NCBI RefSeq assembly: GCF_901709675.1
Contig: NC_051106.1
Span: 7,574,001 to 7,638,000, forward strand
Reading direction: 5' to 3'
DNA: 64,000 nucleotides
From: Syngnathus acus
Lineage: Eukaryota > Chordata > Actinopteri > Syngnathiformes > Syngnathidae
Shown piece by piece: positions 1-10,086 of the stretch (its first letter is position 1; every line of letters begins with the position of its first letter). Below the pieces are notes generated by a model. The model searched no databases and had not been told where the DNA came from. It saw only the letters and a list, made by a program, of their open reading frames with translations. The position numbers and the translations under genes were made by a program.

Positions 1-150
1 GCTACATCCTCTGAGACGGGCATCGAGCGACATGGCTTACTACGCCGGTTGCGAAATTTGCCGGCGCTACAGCAGCTGTGCGTTTTGGATGACCTTGTTG
101 AGGTGACAGTGAAACAAAGCCGCTGGAAGGCGCTTGTCAAGAGCACCTGA
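1..150 (+). CDS. possible C-terminal coding fragment, unidentified, cut by window edge
   Basis: Frame 1 is open from the first base of the window to a TGA at 148-150, giving 49 codons without a start. The peptide is rich in Leu, Arg and Val and contains a stretch like LPALQQLCVLDDLVEV, which looks more like ordinary protein than random translation. The DNA is more GC-rich than the AT-rich sequence that follows. A possible AATAAA lies near 692 on the same strand. I do not recognise the family. It could be the last exon of a gene to the left, or a chance open frame: 49 codons in GC-rich DNA is not decisive. Confidence 0.28.
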   Translation, partial: ATSSETGIERHGLLRRLRNLPALQQLCVLDDLVEVTVKQSRWKALVKST

Positions 151-518
151 TGGCCGTTTGCGTCCGAGCAATCGGGCGTCACCGACACCTCCTTTCTTAT
201 TCTTCGTTTTACGACACGTCCCAGTGCGTCGGATGTTCTCGCCGTATTTGTTTTCCTCCCACGCGCAAAATGAAGACGTATTGTTTTTATGATGCTTTGT
301 TTGCAGGAATGCGCAAAACACCACTAATGCCAATTTTCACTGGCGCGCTGATATTTTCCAAAACATATTTTTATTATTAGTTTTGGCTTTTCATTCAGAC
401 GCAGCATATTCTTTTGGCTTGCTAGACTACACAAGGCTTGTTATTTATTTCCTTTTGCTATTTTGCATAGTCAGATGAAGTTCAACAAATTGGCCACAGA
501 TTTAAAAAAATATATATA

Positions 519-689
519 CCGTAATTTTCGGACTATAAGTCGCGGTTTTTTTTCATAGTTTGGGTGGGGGGGGCGACTTATACTCAGGAGCGACTTATAT
601 ACATATATATGGTTTTTTTTCACTTTTTTGGGCATTTTATGGCTGGTGCGACTTATACTCCGGTGCAACTTATAGTCCGAAAATTACGG
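519..689. mobile_element. MITE-like inverted-repeat element with TA duplication
   Basis: The left end reads CCGTAATTTTCGGACTATAA and the right end carries its near-perfect reverse complement. TA dinucleotides flank both ends (517-518 and 690-691), as expected for Tc1/mariner-type insertions. The 171 bp interior has no coding capacity and repeats the phrase GCGACTTATA. This is a non-autonomous DNA transposon of a type common in fish. A diverged relative of the left end is at about 18226. Confidence 0.75.
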
Positions 690-3122
690 TAATAAAACCT
701 GACTATTTTATTTGTTTTATTTATAGATTGATTTACATTTATAAAACATACCTGGAAAGAAAGCCTGTCCTTGGTGGGACTGAGCCTCATGTCGTCCATT
801 GGGGTGCTGTTGATCATCACCTCAGTCATATCTCAGACGGGCACAAATACTCAACTGCGGGGGAAAAAAAAAAAAAATCATGTTCACCCACTTGACAGAA
901 TCAAATGCTCAATAGCTGAATGTGAATTATTGCAATGCTTTGCAAATAAAGTATAAAAACACATTTTTAAATATAGTCAGAATGATACGGAGATCCAAAC
1001 ACAACACGGCAAGTTCATGACCTGCAGAGCTCCACTGAACCACAGTGAGAGTGTGCTGGGGGGGAGGGAACTCGATGTACTCTTGTTCCATCAAAGCTTG
1101 ACCAAAGTTTCCAAGGAGCACGAGATTGCATGCAGGCTAAGCCCTTTTTATAGCGTTTTTATGTCGTTAGCGTTTTACGACGGCGATTGGCGACGGTGAG
1201 GCCCACGCGCCGTCTTGGGACGCCATGCTCTGCGGCCTTCTCCGGCCGTCTATTTCAAGTGTGCCATGGTGAGACGGCCATCACCAGCTTGGACTTTGAG
1301 ATGCCTCCTGGCCGCAAAGGGAAAACTGTGACGAGACGCTCGACGTGAGCCGACTCAAAGGAGATTTGGCTTGACCCACTTTAAATCTCAGACGTGTTTT
1401 GAGGATATAAGCGAGGATGGTGTTTAACACATTCATTCCAAATAAGTACTATTATGTAAAGGCTTGTTACACAAAATCAATTTAAATGGCTATGAGATGT
1501 TCTTTCTTATCTTTAAAAAATATATACATTTGAATTTCAACCATCATGAAACATCTCAAAGGAATGTGCGAGCACAGGTCTGGCTTGTGTCGAACACACT
1601 GTGAACCGACAGTCCTCAGCAGCAAGAGGTCAAAAGAACTAATTAAATAGTTTGTCCAACTTGCTTTCAACAAATGAAGACTTTTCAAAAATATATAAAT
1701 AAAATGTATTTGAACCAAAACGTTGCAAACATAAAATATGGTAAAAATATAAAATGTATTTTAGTGTCTGGCCCTTTAAGAGGCGGAGCCTGGTGGGGCA
1801 TCTGCAACACACATCTCTGACATTTGGATCACAATGATGGGGAAGGAGAGGAACATCATGATCAGGAATTACAACTGGTGGAATTTAAAATTGTTTTTTT
1901 TGGGGAAAGAAAAAAAACAAAACAGAATGCCTTCACTTCTCAATTGACAAATCCTTTGCAGTTGTGCGAAAAAGAAAACGCAAAAAGTTAAACAAAACAA
2001 TTACCTCTCAAACTCTGTCTACAGCTCAAGCAGACATTGTTTTTATATTCGCATCTTTTAACCACAAGCCATCCGGGGACCAAAATATCACAAAAACCAC
2101 AGTCCTGGTTCACATAACATTTCACAATGCTGCTTGGTTACAAGAAACATGACTCAGCAAAAAAAAGTACATTGAGGCAACAACTGACTGCGATAATTTG
2201 AAGAATCTTGAAAGGTTAAAACGCAAGCAACGCATCCAATTATATATAACCTATAAAAAAAAAAAGGAATAAAAGATTGGACCTACACTAAAAATAGTGA
2301 AAAAAATGTGCCTTATTTCTTCAAACTAAAATTTCTTCAACTCAAGGACCGATTTCATTTCAATCATCACAACAAGCATGAATCAAAAAGTTTCCTTCCT
2401 ACGACCCAAACAGGCACAATGACTCAATTATCACAAAAAAATCACTTGGGAAATTCATGCCCCCCAAAAAGCTAAAAGATAGCAACATACAAACTTACTA
2501 CTGGCACTCCAATGACAAACGAACCCGAGTAGCTTCGGACGTGAGGACACGCACGCACAAGCTCTGAATTGTATCCCTCCAGAGTAAGAGTCCACTCAAA
2601 TGAGTGCTTGTGGGGGGTAGTGGCATCACATGACACGACTCACTAAGTGGCAGCTGATTAACCCCTGAAGCACAAAAAACCAGACCGAGACTGCTTTTTA
2701 ATGGAATTTTTCCAGTCTCAATTACACACTTCTGGGAAATGTGATGTGGTTGTGAAAGAGTGAGGATCATCCAGGTGAGTCATTGTGAGTTCACATCGGT
2801 AGCATGATGCGGCATAACAGGCCGAAAATATTAGTGCCGAAAAAATGTCATTCGTCACATCCTGGCTTCTTGGTACAGTGTGGTTAGGGTGGAAATATGC
2901 CAACAGGGACGCCGGCCGCCGTGCGCACCACAAAATCAGCTGTGTTCAGCCTTTATGTCAAGTGACTTGCCTCTCGGGGGCTTGTGTAGTTAAATATACA
3001 CACATACTACTTCTGTCTCGGTCACAAGTTAGCAAGCGAGTAATCGTTTTTACTTTACAGCGGTTAAAATGTTACCTTGGATTATCCTCGATTCTCTAAG
3101 CCTGTCCCAAGTAGAAAAAGCA

Positions 3123-3276
3123 CAGAGCAGCGCTAGGAGGGGGGGCAATTGGGCACTGCCCCCCCCAGACTCCCCAGGTGCCAGGCCAGATAATTGATTT
3201 ATGGTTATTTTCTGATTTTTCTAGGAACCCTTGGCCCCCCCCGAAGGAAAAAAAAAAATCCTAGTTCCGCCACTGC
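3123..3276. mobile_element. degraded hAT-like short element
   Basis: The right end reads CTAGTTCCGCCACTGC and the left end begins CAGAGCAGCGCTAGGAGG, an imperfect inverted match. G-runs and C-runs lie just inside each end. No clean target duplication is visible, so this is an old copy or a misjudged boundary. Confidence 0.4.
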
Positions 3277-4978
3277 ATAAATCATCATCAATAGACAAAC
3301 GCTTTTCACAGAAAAATAAAACTCCACGTGTACTTCACATTTGTCTACATAATACAAATGGGTTTGAAACTGAAGTATTTCATTCGAGGCTTTGAATGCA
3401 TTTCTTTTATTTTTCTTTCAACTTTATGCAACTACCACCTATAATAAGAATGGAGGCTTGAGTGAGATGAGAAGTTTATCACGGTGGATGTCATTTCACC
3501 CGTGAGTTGGATGCAGGAGGGCCAGGCAGGCATGCAAAACGCAGAAGGGAGTGTGGGGGGGGGGGGTGCTCAAGCAAGTGCGACAGTGACGACCTGAGAA
3601 GCGGCAACAAAGATAAACACTCAGGCCTTGCCAGTCATATTTCTACACGAGGATTGTATAAACATCCTGCTTGGCTAAGAATAACAGAACATTTGGCTAA
3701 TAAAACATAACAGGGGCACAATGAGGAGGAAGTGTGCGCACTCACAAATATGTCCACACACGCATAAACGCCAGTCGCTTTGGAAAGTGTGCCAAAATTG
3801 TCCGATAGAGCGCACCTCAAGTTGGATATCAAACCAACGGAATCCTCAAGACAAGAATGCCGTCTGCGATCGTCGCCAAGTGTCACGCAAGAGCGAACAG
3901 TGCGCCTCATTGTAAATAGTGCAGACACGAGTAACCCGGCTGTAAATGGATTACGCAAAAAGCGACTGAATACAGAACACACTGGAGCTTTCAGAAACGA
4001 TCACGTGCGTACACACAGTGACTTAACAGGTACAGGTGAAATCCTCAACATCTTGACCCAGGTAGGATATGGGCCAGCAGACAGAAGGCAAATAGGTCAC
4101 ATGTCAAGAATAGAGACCAGAGTGCTGTCTCGTGTATTTTAAAACCAAGGTGCCAATCAAACTAAGATTTTAAGCCTACCAAAATGGCCCTGCAATGAAA
4201 ACAGTTAAAATATCTGCACAACTTTCAGTGCATCTGACTTTAATTGTGAATTTAAAAAATAAAAAAAAAAGTGCAGAAGCAAAGCAGTGCAGATAGCTGT
4301 CGAGTGTCAACTTCCTGCCGAGGCGACAACCTGCAGAACAATGCTCGGCAACAAAAGACCAAAAAGCAGTTCGCATATCTTCCCCGGAGACAGGAAGGGG
4401 GTTTGAAACATAAGTAATGTAAAGTCTCGAAAAACCTCAACAACATGTTAGGTGAGTTAAGGTTGCCTGTAGACATCAAGGATAATAAATCGATTTCATA
4501 TATGCAGGCAAAAGGGGAGAGTCGAGGCATCAGAATGTTTCTTCTGCTAGTGAGCTGATTAGTACTAGTGAAGAGAAAGGGTGTACTAGTACATCAAGGA
4601 CATGGAAAAATGGGAACATCCTCTTTTGTGACTGCAGTGCACCTGCAGCCATTATACAACCCGAGGTTTGAGGGAGAGAAGGGAAGGAAGGGGAGGGATA
4701 AGTCCTGCAACAACGTAAAGGCAAAAAAAGATATTTTCAACTCTAAAGACATTAAAAAATAAATGTAAAACCTCTTTCAAAGTTGCCCGCTACAAACAGA
4801 CTTTATTTTTTCCCATTTGATGCTCACGTTGGGGTCGGTCGATTAGGATCACCTGGTGGAGCTTCATTGGAGTAGATTAAGCATTTTTAGCGAAAAGGCG
4901 CCTGCTAACCCGGATACATGCTTATTTAAAACAAAAAGATAAAAAAATGTGTTGTGAAGCGGGGGGGGGTTGACTCAC

Positions 4979-5200
4979 CTGAATTAGTCCGAAGAAATAC
5001 AGACATGCATTCGAAGCGCACCTGCTGCCACTGCCTCTTTGAATGTCTAAACTTCACGTTGAAACATCACATTTAAAACACTACAAATTAAGCAAGAGAC
5101 TTTTAAAAAAAAAAAAAGACACTAAACTGCCAGCCGACTCGTCTCGTCTTGTCACGTCTTACCTCGTCTGCTCGTCACCGCCACTCTCGTGTGCACTTTT
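4979..5200 (-). other. possible first exon of an unidentified minus-strand gene
   Basis: On the minus strand the sequence CAG/GTGAGT at 4981-4973 is a perfect splice donor. It lies downstream of a GC-box and CCAAT patch at 5250-5285. An ATG at 5006 opens nine codons (MSVFLRTNS) that run into the donor. In human, LBH follows YPEL5 in the same direction, so an lbh first exon is a guess from position only. The nine codons do not clearly match LBH, and no further exon was recognised to the left. Confidence 0.25.
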
Positions 5201-5249
5201 TATCCGGGAGGCGTGTGTACGTACGTCGCCGTCAAATTCCTCAATGGCG

Positions 5250-5310
5250 AACGCCCCGCCCCCTTCCATACGCGAGCCAATCGGAGCGCCGGCTATGAGG
5301 AGACGTCACG
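5250..5310. promoter_or_regulatory. GC-box and CCAAT promoter-like patch
   Basis: A GC box (CCCCGCCCCC, 5254-5263) and a CCAAT box (5277-5281) lie within 30 bp of each other, followed by an ACGTCA half-site near 5303. The patch is CpG-rich relative to its surroundings. It could drive the minus-strand exon candidate at 4979-5200, the small plus-strand ORF at 5341, or both. Confidence 0.4.
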
Positions 5311-5340
5311 ACGGCCGTCATATCTCATTTTTGTGTTGGA

Positions 5341-5466
5341 ATGGTGGAGAAGCTGCGGCAGGATGCTATCGATATGTCGTCTCCAGTGGTGGCGGAGGCG
5401 TGCTGGACGGAAAGGAATGATGAGCAACTACTTGATGATGAGCCTGTTTTGTATTGCCATTCATAA
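5341..5466 (+). CDS. small ORF next to promoter-like patch, 41 aa, unidentified
   Basis: ATG at 5341 opens 41 codons ending in TAA at 5464-5466. The product is acidic (16 of its residues are charged or Asn/Gln) with a C-terminal DDEP stretch and no hydrophobic segment. It starts about 60 bp from a CCAAT box, and a perfect TGACGTCA palindrome follows at 5489. No family was recognised and no good splice donor was seen. It may be a true short protein, a first exon, or chance. Confidence 0.2.
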   Translation: MVEKLRQDAIDMSSPVVAEACWTERNDEQLLDDEPVLYCHS

Positions 5467-6568
5467 ATGTTTTCTTTTTCAAAAGGCATGACGTCATTTG
5501 GATCATGCAAACGGCACTTATTTCTTTGTGACTCTTCCACCTTTAAAATACAACAATAACACGCTTATATGATGATAATGCTGATTATGATGCGTTGCAT
5601 GTTTGACCTTCAAGCCTCATAAAACATCCCCTACTCCCACCCCAATGACACTAATTCTACCCTGTGGAGTGCGTCACACATCAGGCCTGCCCAGGCTCAG
5701 GTCTGAAAGCGTTCGTGGTGCTCTACTGCCACCTACTGGCCAAAAAGCGGCCCTATCAAAAAAAGGCTGAAAGGAGAGTAAAATCCTCCAGAGATGCTGG
5801 AAAATTGACTTTTCAATGATTATGTACAAATGGAGTGTCTGCCCACTAAGTGTGAAATTACTCAAGACATTATTGGCCTATTACTGACGATGTGTTTGTG
5901 AGTGGAAAAAAAACGTACCACTGTACTGTATTTTCTTTTTCAGCTAATATTTGAGTGAATAATTCAAGATATAAAATCACACATGGAACAAGATATAATA
6001 CAGAGCTGCATTTAAAGCACAAGTCAACGTTTTTCAAATCGTGAAAATACACATAAAATAATATAACTCAATTATAGAGTAAATTGGAAACCATGGTACC
6101 ATTCGTAAATGCTAAACCAATCAACTGTCAACAACCTTTTACATATATAAAATTATCCTCAGATACAGTGGTGCCTTGAGATACGAGACCAGGCTTAAAG
6201 CAAACAATGGAAAACACCTTGAAACAAATATTGGAACACAAATGCATGGCAGACACTGCCTCCTGCTGGCCAATTTGGGTACACCAGAAGCAGCAGCACC
6301 AGGATTGAATTATGAAGCAAAAACAGTTTTAATGCTTTACATTCTATCTAATTAAATGATTTTACTTTTTTTAACAAATATGTTGCAGTTCCATTTTGCC
6401 TTGTTATGATCACGGTCACGTAACAAACCCGTATTTAAAGGCACCACTGTATCTTATTTTTTATTATAAAGGAGAGACGAAATGATGGGCTTTATCCACA
6501 AAAGCGATGAGCCACATGCAGGCCGAGAAGCCGCTAAGTTCTCCTAGCTCTTTGCTGGCATGTGAATG
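5467..6568. other. intergenic stretch
   Basis: No gene recognised. It contains a TGACGTCA palindrome at 5489-5496, a CTCF-like sequence (CTGCCACCTACTGGCC, 5726-5741) and the inverted-repeat element at 6166-6449. Confidence 0.5.
6166..6449. mobile_element. inverted-repeat MITE with TA duplication
   Basis: The ends read CAGTGGTGCCTT and its reverse complement AAGGCACCACTG, flanked by TA at 6164-6165 and 6450-6451. The 284 bp interior has no coding capacity. The terminal sequence resembles that of the pair at 24113 and 24725 (CAGTGGAACCTC), so they may be related families. Confidence 0.7.
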
Positions 6569-6574
6569 TTTATT
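6569..6574 (-). other. ypel5: candidate polyadenylation signal of ypel5
   Basis: AATAAA on the minus strand, about 760 bp after the ypel5 stop codon. It is the first perfect hexamer I saw downstream. The true cleavage site cannot be fixed without transcripts. Confidence 0.3.
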
Positions 6575-7331
6575 ATAAGCTCAACGAAAGCAACAAACTT
6601 GCTTTTATGAACCAAGGAAACGGGTGGAGAATGTCGTACATTACAGAAAGCGCACAAAGCCCGTTTAACGAATGGGTGTATCTGCGCGCTCCATGGTGAA
6701 AGGTTAGCAACGTAACAGTGAGAAGAATGCAGCGTAATCAAACCCAGCGTGAGGCTAACAATCACCTTTAGCTATGTTGACGTCAAAGGCATTCTTTCCG
6801 TGATGGCTATTGAATGACGCTAATAAGAGAAAAGTCGGCACCGTAATCAAGGCTGGTGATGTCATGCCAGTTGTTAATAATCAATGATTTGATCACTGAG
6901 ACGGCAGCTGATCGTGTAGAGTGGATTAGATTGTGAAAGTCGAAATGTCGATGCTACAATCAGATTGTGTTCCTTCATTCCTGGTAGAAAAAAAATTATA
7001 ATTGAACAACAGAATTGGTTAACTGATCGTTCAGAATTTTGTGTGAAATTGTAAATCCGGAGTTCAGGAAGCAATTCTCCCTTCTCGATTGCAAACAAAA
7101 ACAATAATAGTAGGAAAATTGACGAGTAATCGATAAATTGGTCACTTGTTCTTGTCTCTATTGAGTACGAATAAAGCGCACGGCCGCAGAAACTGGAGGC
7201 GTTCTTTAAAGCAAGCGTTCTTTTTCCGCACTGCCAATCAAGAAAACGGGGGTCAAAAACCTACCCCTAATCTTTTTTTTTTTTTTCTGTGAAGTCAATG
7301 GGCGCAGCAGCAAAGAAGCATGGCGGCATGT

Positions 7332-7788
7332 TCAGGAGTTGTCGGAGGGCACGTGCTCCTCGAAGCCCTCGCTCTCCCGTACCAGAGCCCTTTCGAGGAT
7401 GACTCGGCCCTCTTTGTAACGTTGGCTGTCCTCGGTGGCGAATTCGTAGATCCAGCCCAGCTTGCTGTTGCAGTTCTTGCAGCTGACGTCTCGCACCATG
7501 TGTCGGCCCGTCAGCATCACGCGATCCTGGACTTCGCTGTACTGAAGGTTCACCACCTGGAAGCGTGTATGTACACATAAATTATTGAATGCAATATCAC
7601 ATTGGGCTGAGGGGTTTTGAAAAGATAAAGTGCGTGTGTAGGAGTACCTTGTTGAAGAGGAACGCTCTGCCGGTGGCGCCCGTGAATCTTGTGGAGATGA
7701 GTTCGGAGCGATTGGTCAAGATGGTGTCGCAGTTGGCGCAAGAGAACAGACGCGTTCCACCGATGTGGTCCAAGAAGATGCGGCCCAT
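7332..7788 (-). CDS. ypel5: Yippee-like 5 protein, 121 aa, two coding exons
   Basis: Coding exons are 7788-7648 (141 nt, 47 codons) and 7556-7332 (225 nt with stop). They join at Lys47-Val48 with GTACTC donor and CAG acceptor. The product starts [17 protein letters not shown] and ends EEHVPSDNS. It has the Yippee zinc-binding fold with paired cysteines near residues 17-20 (CANC) and 75-78 (CKNC). Length and sequence are essentially those of vertebrate YPEL5, which is one of the most conserved eukaryotic proteins. YPEL5 is known to associate with the CTLH (GID-type) E3 ubiquitin ligase complex. A non-coding first exon ends at a GTAAGG donor near 8033, and a TGACGTCA palindrome sits upstream at 8211. 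The orientation matches fhl5, its upstream neighbour. Identity is near certain; YPEL1-4 have a different N-terminus. Confidence 0.96.
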
Positions 7789-8032
7789 TCTGACTACATT
7801 CACAAAAGCCAATACGCAACATGTTATGAAGCGTCAAATACTTGTGTCAAAGCACACAAAAAGGAGGAGGCTATTAAAACTTACTATAATTTACAATTTC
7901 TATCCTCGCAGGAGTTTGAGGAAGCTAACGCCGCACTAGCCGCTTGCGCTAACAGACAACAAAAACGACATCAGCGGCGTCGGGGGGGGAAAGAGCTTTA
8001 ACATCTTTTTAAGCTCACTGTCGACTCCTTAC

Positions 8033-8165
8033 CGAGGTCTCCGGGGTGCTGGCAAAGTCCAGAATTCCTCTTCGAAACGATGTCAGGGTGGATTAAGTTG
8101 TGTTTTACACGTACATACGTCGGAGTCTCGGTTTCGTCGATGGTTTTGTTGTTGCTCTTCAGCTG
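8033..8165 (-). other. ypel5: non-coding first exon of ypel5 (5' UTR)
   Basis: A minus-strand splice donor (CTCG/GTAAGG, GT at 8032-8031) lies 245 bp upstream of the ypel5 ATG in a locally GC-rich patch. No in-frame coding start is seen in it. The right-hand boundary, the transcription start, is a guess. Confidence 0.5.
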
Positions 8166-8210
8166 TTCCTAATTGCGTGTCCAAGAGCACACACTGTCAA
8201 CATCCGGTCG

Positions 8211-8218
8211 TGACGTCA
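8211..8218. promoter_or_regulatory. perfect CRE palindrome TGACGTCA in the ypel5 promoter
   Basis: The full CREB/ATF consensus palindrome lies about 50-180 bp upstream of the inferred ypel5 first exon, a typical promoter position. Function is inferred from motif and location only. Confidence 0.5.
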
Positions 8219-9770
8219 TACACCACCAAACTGCTGCTGCAATTTGACGACGCTGCAGCAGAGGGCAGCAGTGAGCAAACATGATTTTACAATTTGTAAA
8301 TGTTCCACTTTGTGTACTCAATTTGGTTGCCAGTCGTTTAATTATGGTTTTATGTTGGATCATCTTGAAGTGACAGTAACTATAAACCATTATACAAGTT
8401 GCAGATTTCATTTATTGAGTGTTGTGCCATCACGGAATAACATTTACAAAAATGTGATGGGTTTACTCACTTTTGCACGATGTTGTAATTGTAGCTGGGC
8501 AGAGTGATAAATTATGAATAACCTGGTTGTTACTTGTTGTGCGCAGTCCCGCAGTTGACATAGAGCCTCTAGAGGGCGCCATCCACCTCCTTTCCGCACA
8601 CCAGGCCCTGCCCGTGCCATGTCTCTTGACTGCAGTCAGCAAGTCTTCCATGAAGTGCAGATGCCCATGCATGTCTCGACACACGTGGATGACTTTGCTC
8701 GGGTCCAGCACAACACATCCTGTGAGGTGCAAGCAATTGTAAACTGCATTAAGTGCAATACACACATACCAACAGAAAAAAAAATCTCTTTTCCAGTCAA
8801 TGTCAAGTAAAGGCCTGGTTATTGGGTTTTGCTTAAATTAACGATTATCCTGTGATGTGTTAAGCAAGGTACCCAAATACCATACGCAAACTGGTTACAG
8901 AAAATGTTCTGGATGATACAACAAACGCGGCCGTGTTGACGTTCATCCATGGCATGATGCAGCTCGCCATCTGCTCTTCTCACTTGCCAACTTGGAGGTG
9001 TCAGCGAGGCGTACCCACCTGACGTTCAAGCTGCTCCACAAAGATGGTGGCCATTTGATTAGGTACAACTGTTAATGAGAAGCAAATCTATAGCATCAAT
9101 TTGGTAGATTTTTTTCTTTCCCGCAAATCCATACCATCGGTCCACTCGTGTTTATATTTAAACCGCTATTCTTTTTTTTTTTACAACACTTGAAATTTCT
9201 GGAAAAAGCATGAACTATAAATTGAATAGATTGCATCCTTTTAGGATGAAACACAGTTTCTGCATATGGATGAATACTTTGACACACATAGCCTGTAAAA
9301 GTCAGTTTGTCATTTTAAAGCAGCAATCCACCGAGCACAAAATTGCCATTCAAATGACAGAAACAATGCACGGCTCAATTTGGCATGCGAGCGCATAAAA
9401 CCCAAAGCGGCTTAAACAGCGGTCAAGCTGTGAGTCATGAATAAGACATGTCCTTTTCTCTCATTTCATCCCCTGATAAAGGAGCCTGTGAGTGGGTGCC
9501 TTTGTTCCCACGCTGACCCCACTGTACAATGAATAAAACGGCTTCTCCCGATAGTGCCCTTTTATGAACTGCCTTTCACCTCATGTGAGTCACACAGTTG
9601 GCAGCTCTGCGGCCACTCGGGCGCTGACAAGTTACCAGTGTCCACCGGACCCGCTTCCGCAGTGGTACCGGACGCAACCGAGTTCCGGATACGGCTCTAC
9701 GAGGGCTATAGATAATCATTAAAAAATAAAAAAGGATGAGCCACATCAAACGGTATCCATATGCCTTTCC
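8219..9770. other. intergenic stretch between ypel5 and fhl5
   Basis: No gene I can defend. A minus-strand frame at 8463-8765 and a short ATG exon-like piece near 9055-9020 (MATIFVEQLERQ followed by CAG/GTGGGT) look protein-like, but their splice phases do not agree; see the rejected list. A CTCF-like GAGGGCGCC lies at 8570-8580. Confidence 0.4.
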
Positions 9771-9776
9771 TTTATT
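9771..9776 (-). other. fhl5: candidate polyadenylation signal of fhl5
   Basis: AATAAA on the minus strand, 311 bp after the fhl5 stop codon. This gives a short, plausible 3' UTR. Confidence 0.45.
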
Positions 9777-10086
9777 CAACCATTTAGGCCTCCTCATTCA
9801 GTGTCAGTGCATTAAAGGGCTGAGTGAAGGTTTCTAATTTGAAGTTGCGTTGCATGCCACTAAGGAATATTCTTGATTTTTTTTTCTCCACAAAGCAAGC
9901 AACTGCAGCAAAATAAATGTAGGAGATAGAGAAGAGTAAGTACAATGGTAAAGAAAAGACAAATCTAGTGTGAGACTTGACAAAAAGCCTTCAAGTGTTG
10001 TGCGAGATTCGATTTAAAGACTTGATTCAATTTGCGCTACCTCCCTTTTGTAAACATTAGCGCGATGCTACATTGAGCGTGTCCGA

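Larger units (their letters stand above)
151..4978. other. intergenic stretch, no gene recognised
   Basis: No reading frame here resembles a known protein and none is longer than about 120 codons. It holds two short inverted-repeat elements, listed separately, several homopolymer runs and a G-run at about 3556-3566. It could include introns of the gene whose first exon may lie at 4979-5200. Confidence 0.5.

Noticed and set aside
8463-9060. Minus-strand frame at 8463-8765 containing VVLDPSKVIHVCRDMHGHLHF, and an ATG exon-like piece near 9055-9020 ending in a CAG/GTGGGT donor
   Set aside because: The two pieces look protein-like and have an acceptor (CACCTCACAG) and a donor, but joining them puts the second exon in a different frame, and the frame compatible with the second piece is closed by a stop in the first. 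No family was recognised, so no gene is called.
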